Origin: Nonomuraea fuscirosea
GTDB lineage: Bacteria > Actinomycetota > Actinomycetes > Streptosporangiales > Streptosporangiaceae
DNA length: 64,000 nucleotides
Reading direction: 5' to 3'
Assembly (NCBI RefSeq): GCF_003001935.1
Contig: NZ_PVNG01000025.1
Coordinates: 62,001-126,000 of the forward strand
The notes beneath the pieces were generated by a model, which saw only the letters and a list, made by a program, of their open reading frames with translations, was not told where the DNA came from and did no database searches. Position numbers and translations under genes: made by a program. This document shows positions 26,142 to 33,884 of the stretch, piece by piece (position 1 is the stretch's first letter; each line of letters opens with the position of its first letter).

Positions 26142-26236
26142 TCACCAGGTCAGGGCCCGCTCACCGGAGCAGAGCGGCGCACCGGATCAGCGCACGTTCG
26201 TCAGAGCAGGGCGGCTCACCAGGGCAGGGCTCGCTC
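26142..26236. repeat. 21-bp direct repeat linking the ends of two convergent genes
   Basis: TCACCAGGKCAGGGCYCGCTC occurs at 26142-26162, just after the monooxygenase stop, and at 26216-26236, where its TCA is the complement of the stop codon of the minus-strand gene (19/21 identity). GAGCAG motifs also recur between the copies. Confidence 0.65.
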
Positions 26237-27412
26237 GCGGACCAAGGTGGCGAGTTCCTGTGCGGCGCGGCCGTCGGTCTCGAGGCGCAGGTCGCCAGAG
26301 CCCGCGCGTTCCAGCGCCTCCGCCTCGGCCGCGGCCCGTTCGGCGACGCGGTCCAGGGCCCGCGGGCCGAGCCCTTTCAGCTCGTCGCCCGGCAACTGCG
26401 GCGCCTGCCCGCCCGCACGCAGGCGGATGCGCTCGGCGAGGGTGGCCGGGGCGGCGTGCACGCGGCACACGGTCAGGTCGACCTTGGGCAGCCGGGCGGC
26501 GCAGGCTCGGATGACGTCGTCGGTGTCGGGTCCGCCGGAGACGATCAGGCATCGGGCTCCGGCCGCGCGGTGCCCGGCCCAGACGGCGGCGAGGTTGCCC
26601 GCCACGAGCCGGCGCAGGTCAGGGTCGTCGTGCGGGGCCGGTCGCAGCGCGCCGATCTGCTTCACGTCGACGTACGCGGCGCGCACGCCGGTGCGGACGA
26701 CCTGGCTGAACACCTCGTACCCGACCGTGGACTTGCCCGTCCCCGTGGCGCCGGAGAACCACAGCACGGGCACGGGCTCCCCTTCGACCGCCGGCCCCTC
26801 GAAGCCGCCCGCAGGAGTCGGCCCGCCCATCGTGGACGCCTCGTTCCGCCCGTTCGTCGTGGAAGGGCCGAACGTCGTGGACGCGCCGGACGTCGTGTGC
26901 GGCCGGTCGCCGGTGCGGGACAGGATCAGCCGGGCGGTCTCGCCGACGGTCAGGCCGGTGGAGTCCACGCACAGGTCGGCGTAGTCGGTACGGTCCTGCG
27001 CCAGCGCCTCGGCGACGGTCTGCGCGACCAGGTCGGGCCGCCATCCCCGCCCGAGGAAGCGCCGTTCGAGCTCGCCGGCGTCCACCCGCAACCGGCACAC
27101 CGTGAACGCCGCGTCCGGCATCAGGCTCGTGTACGCGCCGATCTCGTCCCGCGTGTCCACGAAGCCCGCCAGCACGACGCGGCGCACACCCTCACGCCGG
27201 AAGTTGGGCAGCATCGCGGCGAGGTTGCGCGCCCTGATCGCGTGCGGGCCGCCGTCGGGGTCGGGGTAGCACAGCCCGATCTGGTCGCCGTCGACGAACG
27301 CGGCCGTGACGCCCGCCCGGCCGAGCTGGGCGAACACCTCCCAGCCCGCCGAGGACTTCCCGGCGCCCGACGGCCCGGACAGCCACAGCACGGACAGGGG
27401 TACGTCGCTCAT
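26216..27412 (-). CDS. Tandem P-loop NTPase/kinase-like protein (duplicated domain)
   Basis: 398 residues made of two copies of the same fold. Copy 1 starts with SGPSGAGKSSAGWEVFAQL (about residues 12-30) and copy 2 with SGATGTGKSTVGYEVFSQV (about 217-235). Each is followed by an equivalent AAFVDGDQIG / AAYVDVKQIG strand and an arginine-rich helical part. A Ser/Thr/Gly-rich linker joins them. The fold resembles small adenylate-kinase or APS-kinase-like phosphotransferases, but no substrate signature is clear. The start at the second ATG (MSDVPLSVLWLSG) fits the domain edge. It is divergent from a TetR gene. Confidence 0.8.
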   Translation of the reverse strand: MSDVPLSVLWLSGPSGAGKSSAGWEVFAQLGRAGVTAAFVDGDQIGLCYPDPDGGPHAIRARNLAAMLPNFRREGVRRVVLAGFVDTRDEIGAYTSLMPDAAFTVCRLRVDAGELERRFLGRGWRPDLVAQTVAEALAQDRTDYADLCVDSTGLTVGETARLILSRTGDRPHTTSGASTTFGPSTTNGRNEASTMGGPTPAGGFEGPAVEGEPVPVLWFSGATGTGKSTVGYEVFSQVVRTGVRAAYVDVKQIGALRPAPHDDPDLRRLVAGNLAAVWAGHRAAGARCLIVSGGPDTDDVIRACAARLPKVDLTVCRVHAAPATLAERIRLRAGGQAPQLPGDELKGLGPRALDRVAERAAAEAEALERAGSGDLRLETDGRAAQELATLVRERALPW

Positions 27413-27476
27413 CCGCCCGAAGGTAGCCGCCGCCATGAAAGGATCGCGAACGGTTTTCGCCCGACAGTAGTAGAAC

Positions 27477-27491
27477 GGAACCCTACGTTCC
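27477..27491 (+). promoter_or_regulatory. Candidate TetR operator and promoter
   Basis: Inverted repeat GGAAC-CCTAC-GTTCC between the divergent P-loop and TetR genes. TACACT at 27494-27499 is a plausible -10 only a few bases from the TetR ATG, which has no ribosome site, so the TetR message is probably leaderless and the operator would cover the promoter. Confidence 0.5.
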
Positions 27492-27505
27492 CGTACACTG
27501 GATCA

Positions 27506-28144
27506 ATGAGCAGCCCACCCATGAGCGGCCGCAAGGCGCAGGCCGCGCGTAACGACGAGTTGATCCTCCAGGCCGCGCGAGCCGTCTTCACCGCCGACCC
27601 CGGCGCCCCCATCGCGGCCGTGGCCGAGAAGGCGGGCGTCGGGATCAGCGCGCTGTATCGCCGCTATCCGAGCAAGGAGGCCCTGCTGCAGAAGTTGTGC
27701 GGCGACGGGCTGAAGCTCTACATCGAGGTCGCCGAGCGGGCGCTGGCCGACGAGAGCGACCCGTGGGAGTCGTTCGCCGCCTATCTGCGCGGCATCGTCG
27801 AGGCCGACAGCAGCTCGCTGACCATCAAGCTGGCCGGCACGTTCACCCCCACGGAGGAGCTGGGCCGCGACGCCGCCAGGACCTCGGCGCTGGCCGTCGA
27901 GGCGCACGGCCGGGCGGTGGCGGCGGGCGTGCTGCGGCCGGACGTGACGCCGGCCGACGTCGCGCTGCTGTTCGAGCAGCTCGCCTCGATCAAGCTGGGC
28001 GGCGACGAGCGCGCGGCGCAGCTGCGGCAGCGCTATCTCACGCTGGCGATGGACGCGCTGCGGGTGCCGCCCGCCCACCGCGACCTGCCCGGCCCGCCGC
28101 CGGCGGACGCGGAGCTCGCGACCCGCTGGCGCCCGCAGGCTTAG
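27506..28144 (+). CDS. TetR family transcriptional regulator
   Basis: 212 residues. The DNA-binding domain is RNDELILQAARAVFTADPGAPIAAVAEKAGVGISALYRRYPSKEALLQKL (about 15-64). YRRYPSKEAL is the recognition helix region. The C-terminal domain is typical of the SbtR-like group. A second ATG five codons downstream is also possible. It probably represses itself and the divergent tandem P-loop gene through the GGAAC/GTTCC palindrome. Its stop overlaps that of the small membrane protein on the opposite strand. Confidence 0.88.
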   Translation: MSSPPMSGRKAQAARNDELILQAARAVFTADPGAPIAAVAEKAGVGISALYRRYPSKEALLQKLCGDGLKLYIEVAERALADESDPWESFAAYLRGIVEADSSSLTIKLAGTFTPTEELGRDAARTSALAVEAHGRAVAAGVLRPDVTPADVALLFEQLASIKLGGDERAAQLRQRYLTLAMDALRVPPAHRDLPGPPPADAELATRWRPQA

Positions 28145-28368
28145 TCCTCGCCGGCCTTCCAGTGATACAGGTACGACATCAGGAAACCGAGCAGCCCGGT
28201 CACCCCGGCCGACACGGTCATCGCCATGCCGAGCGCGGACACGGCGCCGGAGACCAGCGCGGAGCTGCCCGCGATCAGCCCGGCCGCCTGGATCAGCACG
28301 ACGGCGACGCCGAGCACGAGGAACAGCACGAGGCCGATCTTGAACAGGACCATGGTGAGACTCTTCAT
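28141..28368 (-). CDS. Small two-helix membrane protein of the TRAP-permease operon
   Basis: 75 residues with two hydrophobic segments (about 5-32 and 38-65) and a short charged tail (YHWKAGED). It begins 14 bp after the TRAP permease gene. The usual TRAP small subunit (DctQ) has four helices and about 170 residues, so this is far shorter. It may be a reduced or unrelated accessory subunit of the permease. No homolog is recognised with confidence. Confidence 0.75.
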   Translation of the reverse strand: MKSLTMVLFKIGLVLFLVLGVAVVLIQAAGLIAGSSALVSGAVSALGMAMTVSAGVTGLLGFLMSYLYHWKAGED

Positions 28369-28382
28369 GACGGGCTCTCCTC

Positions 28383-29720
28383 TCAGATCGGCAGCGCGCC
28401 GACGGCGATCAGCACGCCCATGACCAGGGTCGGGACGACGAACCAGACGATCAGCCGGCCGAACGTCCTGGCCGGGTCCACCTGGGCGATGCCGCTGGCG
28501 ATGTAGATGGGGGCCGCTCCCGGCGGCGACGCGCCCTCGGTCGAGGCGAAGACCAGAATCGCGGTGGCCGCGGCGGCCGGGGCGATCCCGGCCGCGGTCA
28601 GCGCGCTGAAGGCCACCCCGCCGACGGCGGCGATCGTCGCGGTGCCGGTCAGCGGCGCGGCGATGACGACGAGCAGCAGCCCGACGAGCGTGGCGATGAC
28701 GACGGCGGGCGCGTCCAGAGCCTGCATGATCGCGGTCAGCTGGTCGACCAGGCCCAGCTCGCCCAGGCTGGCGGCGGCAGCGAAGGCGAAGAACAGGGTC
28801 GCGCCGATGACGGCGTAGCGGGGGGCCATGTCGCCGAGCAGCTCGCTCCACGCGCGGCCGGTGCGCGGCAGCCGACGCCAGGCCACCGCGAACGTGGCCA
28901 GCACGGTCAGCACCGGGATCCACACGACGATGCTGATGTCGTCGGCCGCCTCGCCGACCCGCGACTCCATCAGCGCCACGCCGAAGTCGAGGGTCATCAG
29001 CACCGGGATGAGGATGCCCGCGTACACCAGCAGCGACGTCCATCCGGCGCGCAGGGCCGCGCGCAGGGGCAGCAGGTCGGAGGCGTCGGTGGCGGCGATG
29101 CGGTGCCTGCGCACCCACAGGAACACCACGACGAACCGGTAGGCCACCGTCCACAACCCGCCCACGAGGGCGGGCACGAAGAGCTGGTCGGCGGTCAGCA
29201 CGGGCGCCACCGCGGCCGAGCCGAGCAGCAGGAACATCGACGAGCTCGGCGGGATCGAGATGCCCAGCCCGGCGTTGCCCGCCACCAGCGAGGCGGCCAG
29301 GTCGGGGCGCCAGTTAGAGCGGATCATCCACGGGATGGTCACCGAGCCCACGGACGCCGAGATGCCCGACCCCGAGCCTGAGGGGCCGCCGAGGAGGGCG
29401 GCGGCGGAGGTGGAGACGTAGCCGGCGCCGCCGCGCAGACGGCCGAACACCGAGTTCAGCACGGTGACCTGCTCCTGGATGAGGCCCAGCTTGGTGAGCA
29501 GGTAACCCATGAAGACGAAGGCCAGGGCGGCGAAGACGACCTCCTCGGCGAACGCCTCCGCCAGGCCCGCCCAGGCCAGCTCGAAGAACCTGGTGCCGCG
29601 AAAGAGGCACACGCCGGCGAAACCGATGAGCATCGCCTCACCGATGTTGCGTTTCAGCACGCCGTTCCAGACGACGATGATGGCGATGTAGGCGATGAGC
29701 GCCCATACGGCTATTCCCAT
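28383..29720 (-). CDS. TRAP transporter large permease (DctM family)
   Basis: 445 residues, about 12 membrane helices, with the DctM-type stretch GGPSGSGSGISASVGSVTIP and NAGLGISIPPSSSMFLLLG. TRAP large subunits carry organic anions across the membrane using a sodium gradient. The start follows GGAGG by 9 bases. Located downstream of the CitE-type lyase and CoA-transferase genes, so the substrate is probably the organic acid that these enzymes activate and cleave. No periplasmic binding protein (DctP) or normal DctQ gene is present, which is unusual. Confidence 0.85.
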   Translation of the reverse strand: MGIAVWALIAYIAIIVVWNGVLKRNIGEAMLIGFAGVCLFRGTRFFELAWAGLAEAFAEEVVFAALAFVFMGYLLTKLGLIQEQVTVLNSVFGRLRGGAGYVSTSAAALLGGPSGSGSGISASVGSVTIPWMIRSNWRPDLAASLVAGNAGLGISIPPSSSMFLLLGSAAVAPVLTADQLFVPALVGGLWTVAYRFVVVFLWVRRHRIAATDASDLLPLRAALRAGWTSLLVYAGILIPVLMTLDFGVALMESRVGEAADDISIVVWIPVLTVLATFAVAWRRLPRTGRAWSELLGDMAPRYAVIGATLFFAFAAAASLGELGLVDQLTAIMQALDAPAVVIATLVGLLLVVIAAPLTGTATIAAVGGVAFSALTAAGIAPAAAATAILVFASTEGASPPGAAPIYIASGIAQVDPARTFGRLIVWFVVPTLVMGVLIAVGALPI

Positions 29721-29783
29721 GGCGAAGGACCTCCAATGGGGGTGGTGCGGGGGTGGTCGGCACGCGCCGGCGGCGGCCTGCTG

Positions 29784-30803
29784 TCAGGTGATGGCGTCCG
29801 GCGACGGGTTTGAGTGGTGCTGGGCGAGGTCGGGTGGGCCTGCCGGACGTTCCGCGCGGCCGGACGAGGCGGCGGGACGTTCCGTGCGGCCGGACGGGCC
29901 TTCTGGACGTTGCGCGGGGTCGGGTGGGTCGGTGAGGCGGGCGGCCAGGGCGACGGTGCGGCGGGCTCTGGCGACGATGGGGACGTCCAGGAACCGGCCG
30001 TCGGGCAGCGCCACCGCCCCGACGCCGGCCCGTTCTGCCTGCTCCGCCGCGGCCACGATCTCGGCGGCCCTGGCCACCTCCTCCTCCGCCGGGCGGAACG
30101 CCCGCCTGATGACGGGGATCTGGCGCGGGTGGATCGCGGTCCGGCCGAACAGGCCGATGGCGCGGCCCGCCCGGCAGGAGTCCGCCAGGCCCGCCTCGTC
30201 CTTGACGTCCGGATAGACGGACATGGGCACCGGCGGCAGCCCGGCCGCGGCGGCGGCGAGGACGACCTGGAGCCTGAGCTGGTTCATCGCCTGCTCGTCG
30301 GTGACGGCCAGCTCGGCGGCCAGGTCCTGCTCGCCCAGCGCCACGCCGGCCACGCTGGGGTGCGCGGCGATCTCGCGGGCGGCGAGGATCCCGGCCGCCG
30401 ACTCCAGCAGCGCGTACGCGGGCGCGCCCGTCACGGCGTCGAGCGCGGCCGTGGACTCGACCTTGGGCAGCCGTACCCCGTCGGCGAACGGCCCGACGGC
30501 GGCCAGGTCGTCGCGCCCGCGGGCGGTGGCCGGGTCGTTGACCCGCACGTGCAGCCGCGGCCACCGGGCCGGCCGCCCGTGCTGGGCGCGGAGGTAGGCG
30601 ACGGCGTTCCGCCGGGCCTCGTCCTTCTTGGCCGGCGCGACCGCGTCCTCCAGGTCGATGATGACGACGTCGGCGCCGGAGGCCACCGCCTTGTCGAACC
30701 GCTCGGGCCGATCGCCGGGAACGTACAACCAGGTCACGGGCGGCGCCTGCACGACCTCGGAGGCGGCGGGCCCGGAGGCGGCGGGCCGGTCGGGGGCGGT
30801 CAT
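29784..30803 (-). CDS. CitE-like CoA-ester lyase (HpcH/HpaI aldolase family)
   Basis: 339 residues. A TIM-barrel aldolase with WLYVPGDRPERFDKA, DVVIIDLEDAVAPAKKDEAR (metal-binding and catalytic region), RVNDPATARG and GLFGRTAIHPRQIPVI. It should cleave a beta-hydroxyacyl-CoA such as malyl-, citramalyl- or citryl-CoA to acetyl-CoA plus an oxoacid. Stand-alone CitE-like proteins do this outside the citrate lyase complex. Its ATG overlaps the CoA-transferase stop (ATGA). The C-terminal 40 residues (GRTERPAASSGRAERP) come from a short DNA repeat and look like a non-essential extension. Confidence 0.87.
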   Translation of the reverse strand: MTAPDRPAASGPAASEVVQAPPVTWLYVPGDRPERFDKAVASGADVVIIDLEDAVAPAKKDEARRNAVAYLRAQHGRPARWPRLHVRVNDPATARGRDDLAAVGPFADGVRLPKVESTAALDAVTGAPAYALLESAAGILAAREIAAHPSVAGVALGEQDLAAELAVTDEQAMNQLRLQVVLAAAAAGLPPVPMSVYPDVKDEAGLADSCRAGRAIGLFGRTAIHPRQIPVIRRAFRPAEEEVARAAEIVAAAEQAERAGVGAVALPDGRFLDVPIVARARRTVALAARLTDPPDPAQRPEGPSGRTERPAASSGRAERPAGPPDLAQHHSNPSPDAIT

Positions 30804-31987
30804 GCGATCACCCCGTCCGCGCGCAGCGCGGCGATGCGGTCGCCGGGGTAGTCGAGCTCGGCCAGCACCTCGTCGGTGTCGCGGCCCAGCCGCCGCCCGG
30901 CCCAGCGGATCTCGCCGGGCGTGTCCGAGAGCCGGAACAGCACGTTCTGCATGGTGAGCGAGCCCAGCTCCTCGTCCGGCACCTCGACGAAGGTGTCCAG
31001 GGCCGCGTACTGCGGGTCCTCGGCCAGGTCGGAGACGTCGTAGATGGGCGCGACCGCGGCCTGCACCTCCTCGAACCTGGCGATGACCTCGTCGGCGTCG
31101 CGCTCGGCGATCCAGGAGGCGACCGCGGCGTCGAGTTCGTCCACGTGCTGCACGCGGCCGTGCCCGCTGGCGAACCACGGCTGCTCGACCAGGTCGGGCC
31201 GCCCCACCAGGGTGACCACGCGCTCGGCGATGGGCTGGGCGCTGGTGGAGATCGCCAGCCAGCGCCCGTCGCGGGTGCGGTAGGTGTTGCGCGGCGCGTT
31301 GCTGCTGGAGCGGTTGCCGGTCCGCTGGGGCACGACGCCGAGCGCCTTGTACGCGGTCATCTGCGGCCCGAGCAGCCCCAGGATCGGCTCGATGATGGCC
31401 AGGTCGATGACCTGCCCGCGGCCGGTGCGCTCGCGGGCGCGCAGGGCGACCATGATGGCGTACGACATGGCCAGGCCCGCGATGCCGTCGGCCAGGGCCA
31501 GCGGCGGCAGGGTGGGCGGCCCGTCGGGCTCGCCGGTCATGGCCGCGAAGCCGCTCATGGCCTCGGCCAGGGTGCCGAAGCCCGGCCGCTTGGCCATGGG
31601 CCCGAACTGCCCGAAACCGGTCATCCGCGCCACGATCAGCCGCGGGTTGAGCTCCAGGAGGTCTTCGGGCGCCAGGTTCCAGCGTTCGAGGGTGCCGGGG
31701 CGGAAGTTCTCGATCAGCACATCGGACCGTTCGGCCAGGCGGCGCAGGATCTCCTGGCCCTCGGCCCGCGACAGGTCCACGGCCGCGCTGCGCTTGTTGC
31801 GCGACAGCGTCTTCCACCACAGGCCCACTCCGTCCACGGAGGCGCCGTGCCCGCGCGAGGGGTCGCCCCGGCGGGGATGCTCGATCTTGATCACGTCCGC
31901 GCCGAAGTCGCCCAGCATCATGGCCGCGGAGGGACCGGCGAACAGCGTCGCCGCGTCGATGACCCGCAGGTCGTCGAGGCTTGTCAT
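30800..31987 (-). CDS. CaiB/BaiF family (class III) CoA-transferase
   Basis: 395 residues. Family marks are LRVIDAATLFAGPSAAMMLGDFGADVIKIEHP at the N-terminus, RNKRSAAVDL, DVLIENFRPGTLERW and GRGQVIDLAI, whose Asp is the probable acyl-carrying residue. It transfers CoA from an acyl-CoA donor to a dicarboxylic or hydroxy acid, feeding the downstream lyase. It is the first gene of the operon. The chosen ATG has no ribosome site, and TATAAG lies 10 bp upstream, so the transcript looks leaderless. A GntR palindrome overlaps the promoter. Confidence 0.87.
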   Translation of the reverse strand: MTSLDDLRVIDAATLFAGPSAAMMLGDFGADVIKIEHPRRGDPSRGHGASVDGVGLWWKTLSRNKRSAAVDLSRAEGQEILRRLAERSDVLIENFRPGTLERWNLAPEDLLELNPRLIVARMTGFGQFGPMAKRPGFGTLAEAMSGFAAMTGEPDGPPTLPPLALADGIAGLAMSYAIMVALRARERTGRGQVIDLAIIEPILGLLGPQMTAYKALGVVPQRTGNRSSSNAPRNTYRTRDGRWLAISTSAQPIAERVVTLVGRPDLVEQPWFASGHGRVQHVDELDAAVASWIAERDADEVIARFEEVQAAVAPIYDVSDLAEDPQYAALDTFVEVPDEELGSLTMQNVLFRLSDTPGEIRWAGRRLGRDTDEVLAELDYPGDRIAALRADGVIA

Positions 31988-31997
31988 GGGTATGTAA

Positions 31998-32033
31998 CTT
32001 ATAAGAAATATGTCATAGGTCAACTATGTGACC
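31998..32033. promoter_or_regulatory. GntR operator and divergent promoter
   Basis: The palindrome GGTCA-N6-TGACC (32018-32033) lies in an AT-rich pocket between the divergent CoA-transferase and GntR genes. On the minus strand TATAAG (complement of 31998-32003) is the best -10. The site has the size and symmetry of FadR/FCD-type GntR boxes and would let the regulator repress both genes. Confidence 0.65.
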
Positions 32034-32055
32034 ATTTTGCGAGACACTTGGCGAC

Positions 32056-32709
32056 ATGTCACCCAGCGAGCCGCGGCCGCCGATGAGCAAGGCCGACTAC
32101 GTCTACAGCGTGCTGCTCGACGAGATCCGTACGGGGCGGATCCCGGGCGGGACGGCGCTGCGGGCCGGGGAGGTGGCCAAGCGCCTGGGCGTCTCCGTCA
32201 CGCCGGTGCGCGAGGCGCTGCGCAGGCTGGAGAAGGACCGGCTGATCAGCTACGAGGCGCACCACGGCGCGACCGTGGTGGACCTGGGGGACGAGGCGCT
32301 GGCCGAGTACTACGGGCTGCGCGCCGTGGTCGAGGGCCTGGGCGCGCGGCTGGCGGCGGCCAGGATCACCCCAGGGGAGCTGGACGGGCTGCGCGCGCTG
32401 CACGCCTCGATGACCGAGGACGCCGCCCAGGGCAGGAACGACCGCCTCGGCGAGCAGAGCAGGCGCTTCCACCTGACCATCGTCGACATCGGCGGCCCCG
32501 CCTTCCTGGGCGAGCACGCCAGGTCGGTGCGCAACAGCTTTCCGGTGCCCGCCGAGGCGTCGCTGTGGCTGGACGAGACGCAGGTCAAGGCGCAGCTGGA
32601 GGCGCACGAGGGCATCCTGGCCGCGCTGGAGGCGGCCGACGGCGACAGCGCGGAACGCATCATGATCGACCACGTCCGGCGCGCCGGCGAGTTCCGCCAG
32701 CAGCAGTGA
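32056..32709 (+). CDS. GntR family regulator, FCD subfamily
   Basis: 217 residues. A winged helix (about 10-75: GTALRAGEVAKRLGVSVTPVREALRRLEKDRLI) is followed by an all-helical FCD effector domain with the metal/ligand-binding RFHLTIVDIGG and EAHEGILAALEAAD segments. FCD regulators usually sense an organic acid. No ribosome site precedes the ATG. Divergent from the CoA-transferase/lyase/TRAP operon, which it very likely controls. The C-terminus ends in three Gln codons before a low-complexity GC-rich stretch. Confidence 0.88.
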   Translation: MSPSEPRPPMSKADYVYSVLLDEIRTGRIPGGTALRAGEVAKRLGVSVTPVREALRRLEKDRLISYEAHHGATVVDLGDEALAEYYGLRAVVEGLGARLAAARITPGELDGLRALHASMTEDAAQGRNDRLGEQSRRFHLTIVDIGGPAFLGEHARSVRNSFPVPAEASLWLDETQVKAQLEAHEGILAALEAADGDSAERIMIDHVRRAGEFRQQQ

Positions 32710-32820
32710 GCCACCCGGCCGCCCGGCCACCCGCCGCGCCCGACCATCCACTGCGCCCGCCTGCCCGGCCGCGTCCGCCTGCCCGCGTCCAGCCACCCAG
32801 CCACCCAGCCGCCGCGCCGT

Positions 32821-32873
32821 CAGCCCCAGCCCCAGCCCCAGCCCCAGCCCCAGCCCCAGCCTCAGCCTCAGCC
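32821..32873 (-). repeat. Hexanucleotide tandem repeat, 9 units, spanning the XRE-gene stop codon
   Basis: On the minus strand the XRE gene ends with GGC TGA and then continues as GGCTGA followed by repeats of GGCTGG. The plus strand reads as (CAGCCC)n. The stop codon is thus part of the first unit. One substitution or a frame-preserving contraction could convert stops into Trp and extend the protein with Gly-Trp repeats. Confidence 0.85.
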
Positions 32874-33749
32874 GAGGAGTCTGGCGTGTAGCTCGTCCAG
32901 GATGCCGGGGGTGGCGTCCACGGCGTGCGCCGACAGCGACAGCCGGGCGAACGCCTGCTGGTGCTCCTCCACCCGCCGCCGGTCCTCGACCACGATCGGC
33001 GCGTGCAGCAGGTGCAGCACCAGCACGTCGGGGCGGGATCGTTCGGGGAAGCGCAGCAGCGTGAACGGCGGCCCCTGGTAGAGGAAGCCGGTCTCGGCGC
33101 TGGGCCGGGCGACCTGCACGGCGATGTGCGGCTGCTTGGCGGCCATGGCGACCGCGTCGAGCTGGGCGATCCGCTCCTCCGGCCGGTGCAGCGGCGGGTC
33201 GAGCAGCGCGGGCCGGTCGAGCACGGCCCACAGGTGCGGCCCCCGCGGCCGGTCGAGCACCTCCTGCCGGACGGCGACGACCCGCGCCGCCTCGGCGGCC
33301 CGCTCGTACGCGCCCCCGCCGGGCTCTCCCGACGACCAGCACGGCGATCCGGCCGGCGCGACCGGCGGCACCGCCGACAGGGCGGCGGCCAGCGCGTACG
33401 CCGGGATCTGCAGCAGCGGCGGCACCAGGCGCGGCCCGTAGGTGTAGATCACCTGCGCCCCGTCCTCCAGCTCCAGGTACGCCGACAACCCCAGCGGCAC
33501 CCCCGGCGCGTCGTACCAGCCGGGCACCCGCTCCTCGCGCAGCAGCGACAGCAGCCGGGGCGCGTGCTCGCCCTGGCCGTACAGCTCCAGCAGGGTGCGC
33601 ACGGTCGCCTCGCGCGGCGCGACGAGGCCGTGCTCGATGCGGAAGATCGTGGAGGTGTTGAGCCCGGCGGCCTGCGCGGCCGAGGCCATGGACAGCCCGC
33701 TCCAGGCCCGCAGGGAGGAGAGCCGGGCCGCGACAACGCTCAACTGCAT
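32868..33749 (-). CDS. XRE family helix-turn-helix regulator
   Basis: 293 residues. The N-terminal HTH (about 6-60) reads ARLSSLRAWSGLSMASAAQAAGLNTSTIFRIEHG. The remainder resembles the DUF5753-type ligand domain of actinomycete XRE regulators (ERVPGWYD, YLELEDGAQVIYTYGPRLVPPLLQ). Such genes are often paired with a DUF397 partner, which is absent here. The start at MQLSVVAARL is chosen by fit to the HTH. A GTG 14 codons upstream is possible. A 20-bp inverted repeat lies directly upstream, consistent with autorepression. Confidence 0.83.
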   Translation of the reverse strand: MQLSVVAARLSSLRAWSGLSMASAAQAAGLNTSTIFRIEHGLVAPREATVRTLLELYGQGEHAPRLLSLLREERVPGWYDAPGVPLGLSAYLELEDGAQVIYTYGPRLVPPLLQIPAYALAAALSAVPPVAPAGSPCWSSGEPGGGAYERAAEAARVVAVRQEVLDRPRGPHLWAVLDRPALLDPPLHRPEERIAQLDAVAMAAKQPHIAVQVARPSAETGFLYQGPPFTLLRFPERSRPDVLVLHLLHAPIVVEDRRRVEEHQQAFARLSLSAHAVDATPGILDELHARLLG

Positions 33750-33754
33750 ACGTC

Positions 33755-33774
33755 TGTCACGACCGTCTGTGACA
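33755..33774 (-). promoter_or_regulatory. Inverted repeat upstream of the XRE gene
   Basis: TGTCAC-N8-GTGACA begins six bases before the XRE start codon. Perfect 6-bp arms around an 8-bp spacer fit an XRE dimer operator. With so little leader the transcript would be nearly leaderless, and binding would block initiation. Confidence 0.55.
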
Positions 33775-33884
33775 AAAATCAGCGTTTGCACCTGGTCTGT
33801 TGCAAGGGAGTGACGGCTGATGCACGATGGCCACTCTAATGGTCTGACACGTCATGCATACGCCGATCCGAAAGGCCCGACACT

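Noticed and set aside
29784..29940. Repeat-encoded C-terminus of the CitE-like lyase as a functional domain
   Set aside because: It extends past the normal end of the family and is built from a short GC-rich DNA repeat, so it is more likely a neutral extension.
32710..32867. Additional small gene between the GntR and XRE genes
   Set aside because: Open frames here are Pro/Ala/Arg low-complexity products of the CCCAGC-type repeats with no ribosome site.
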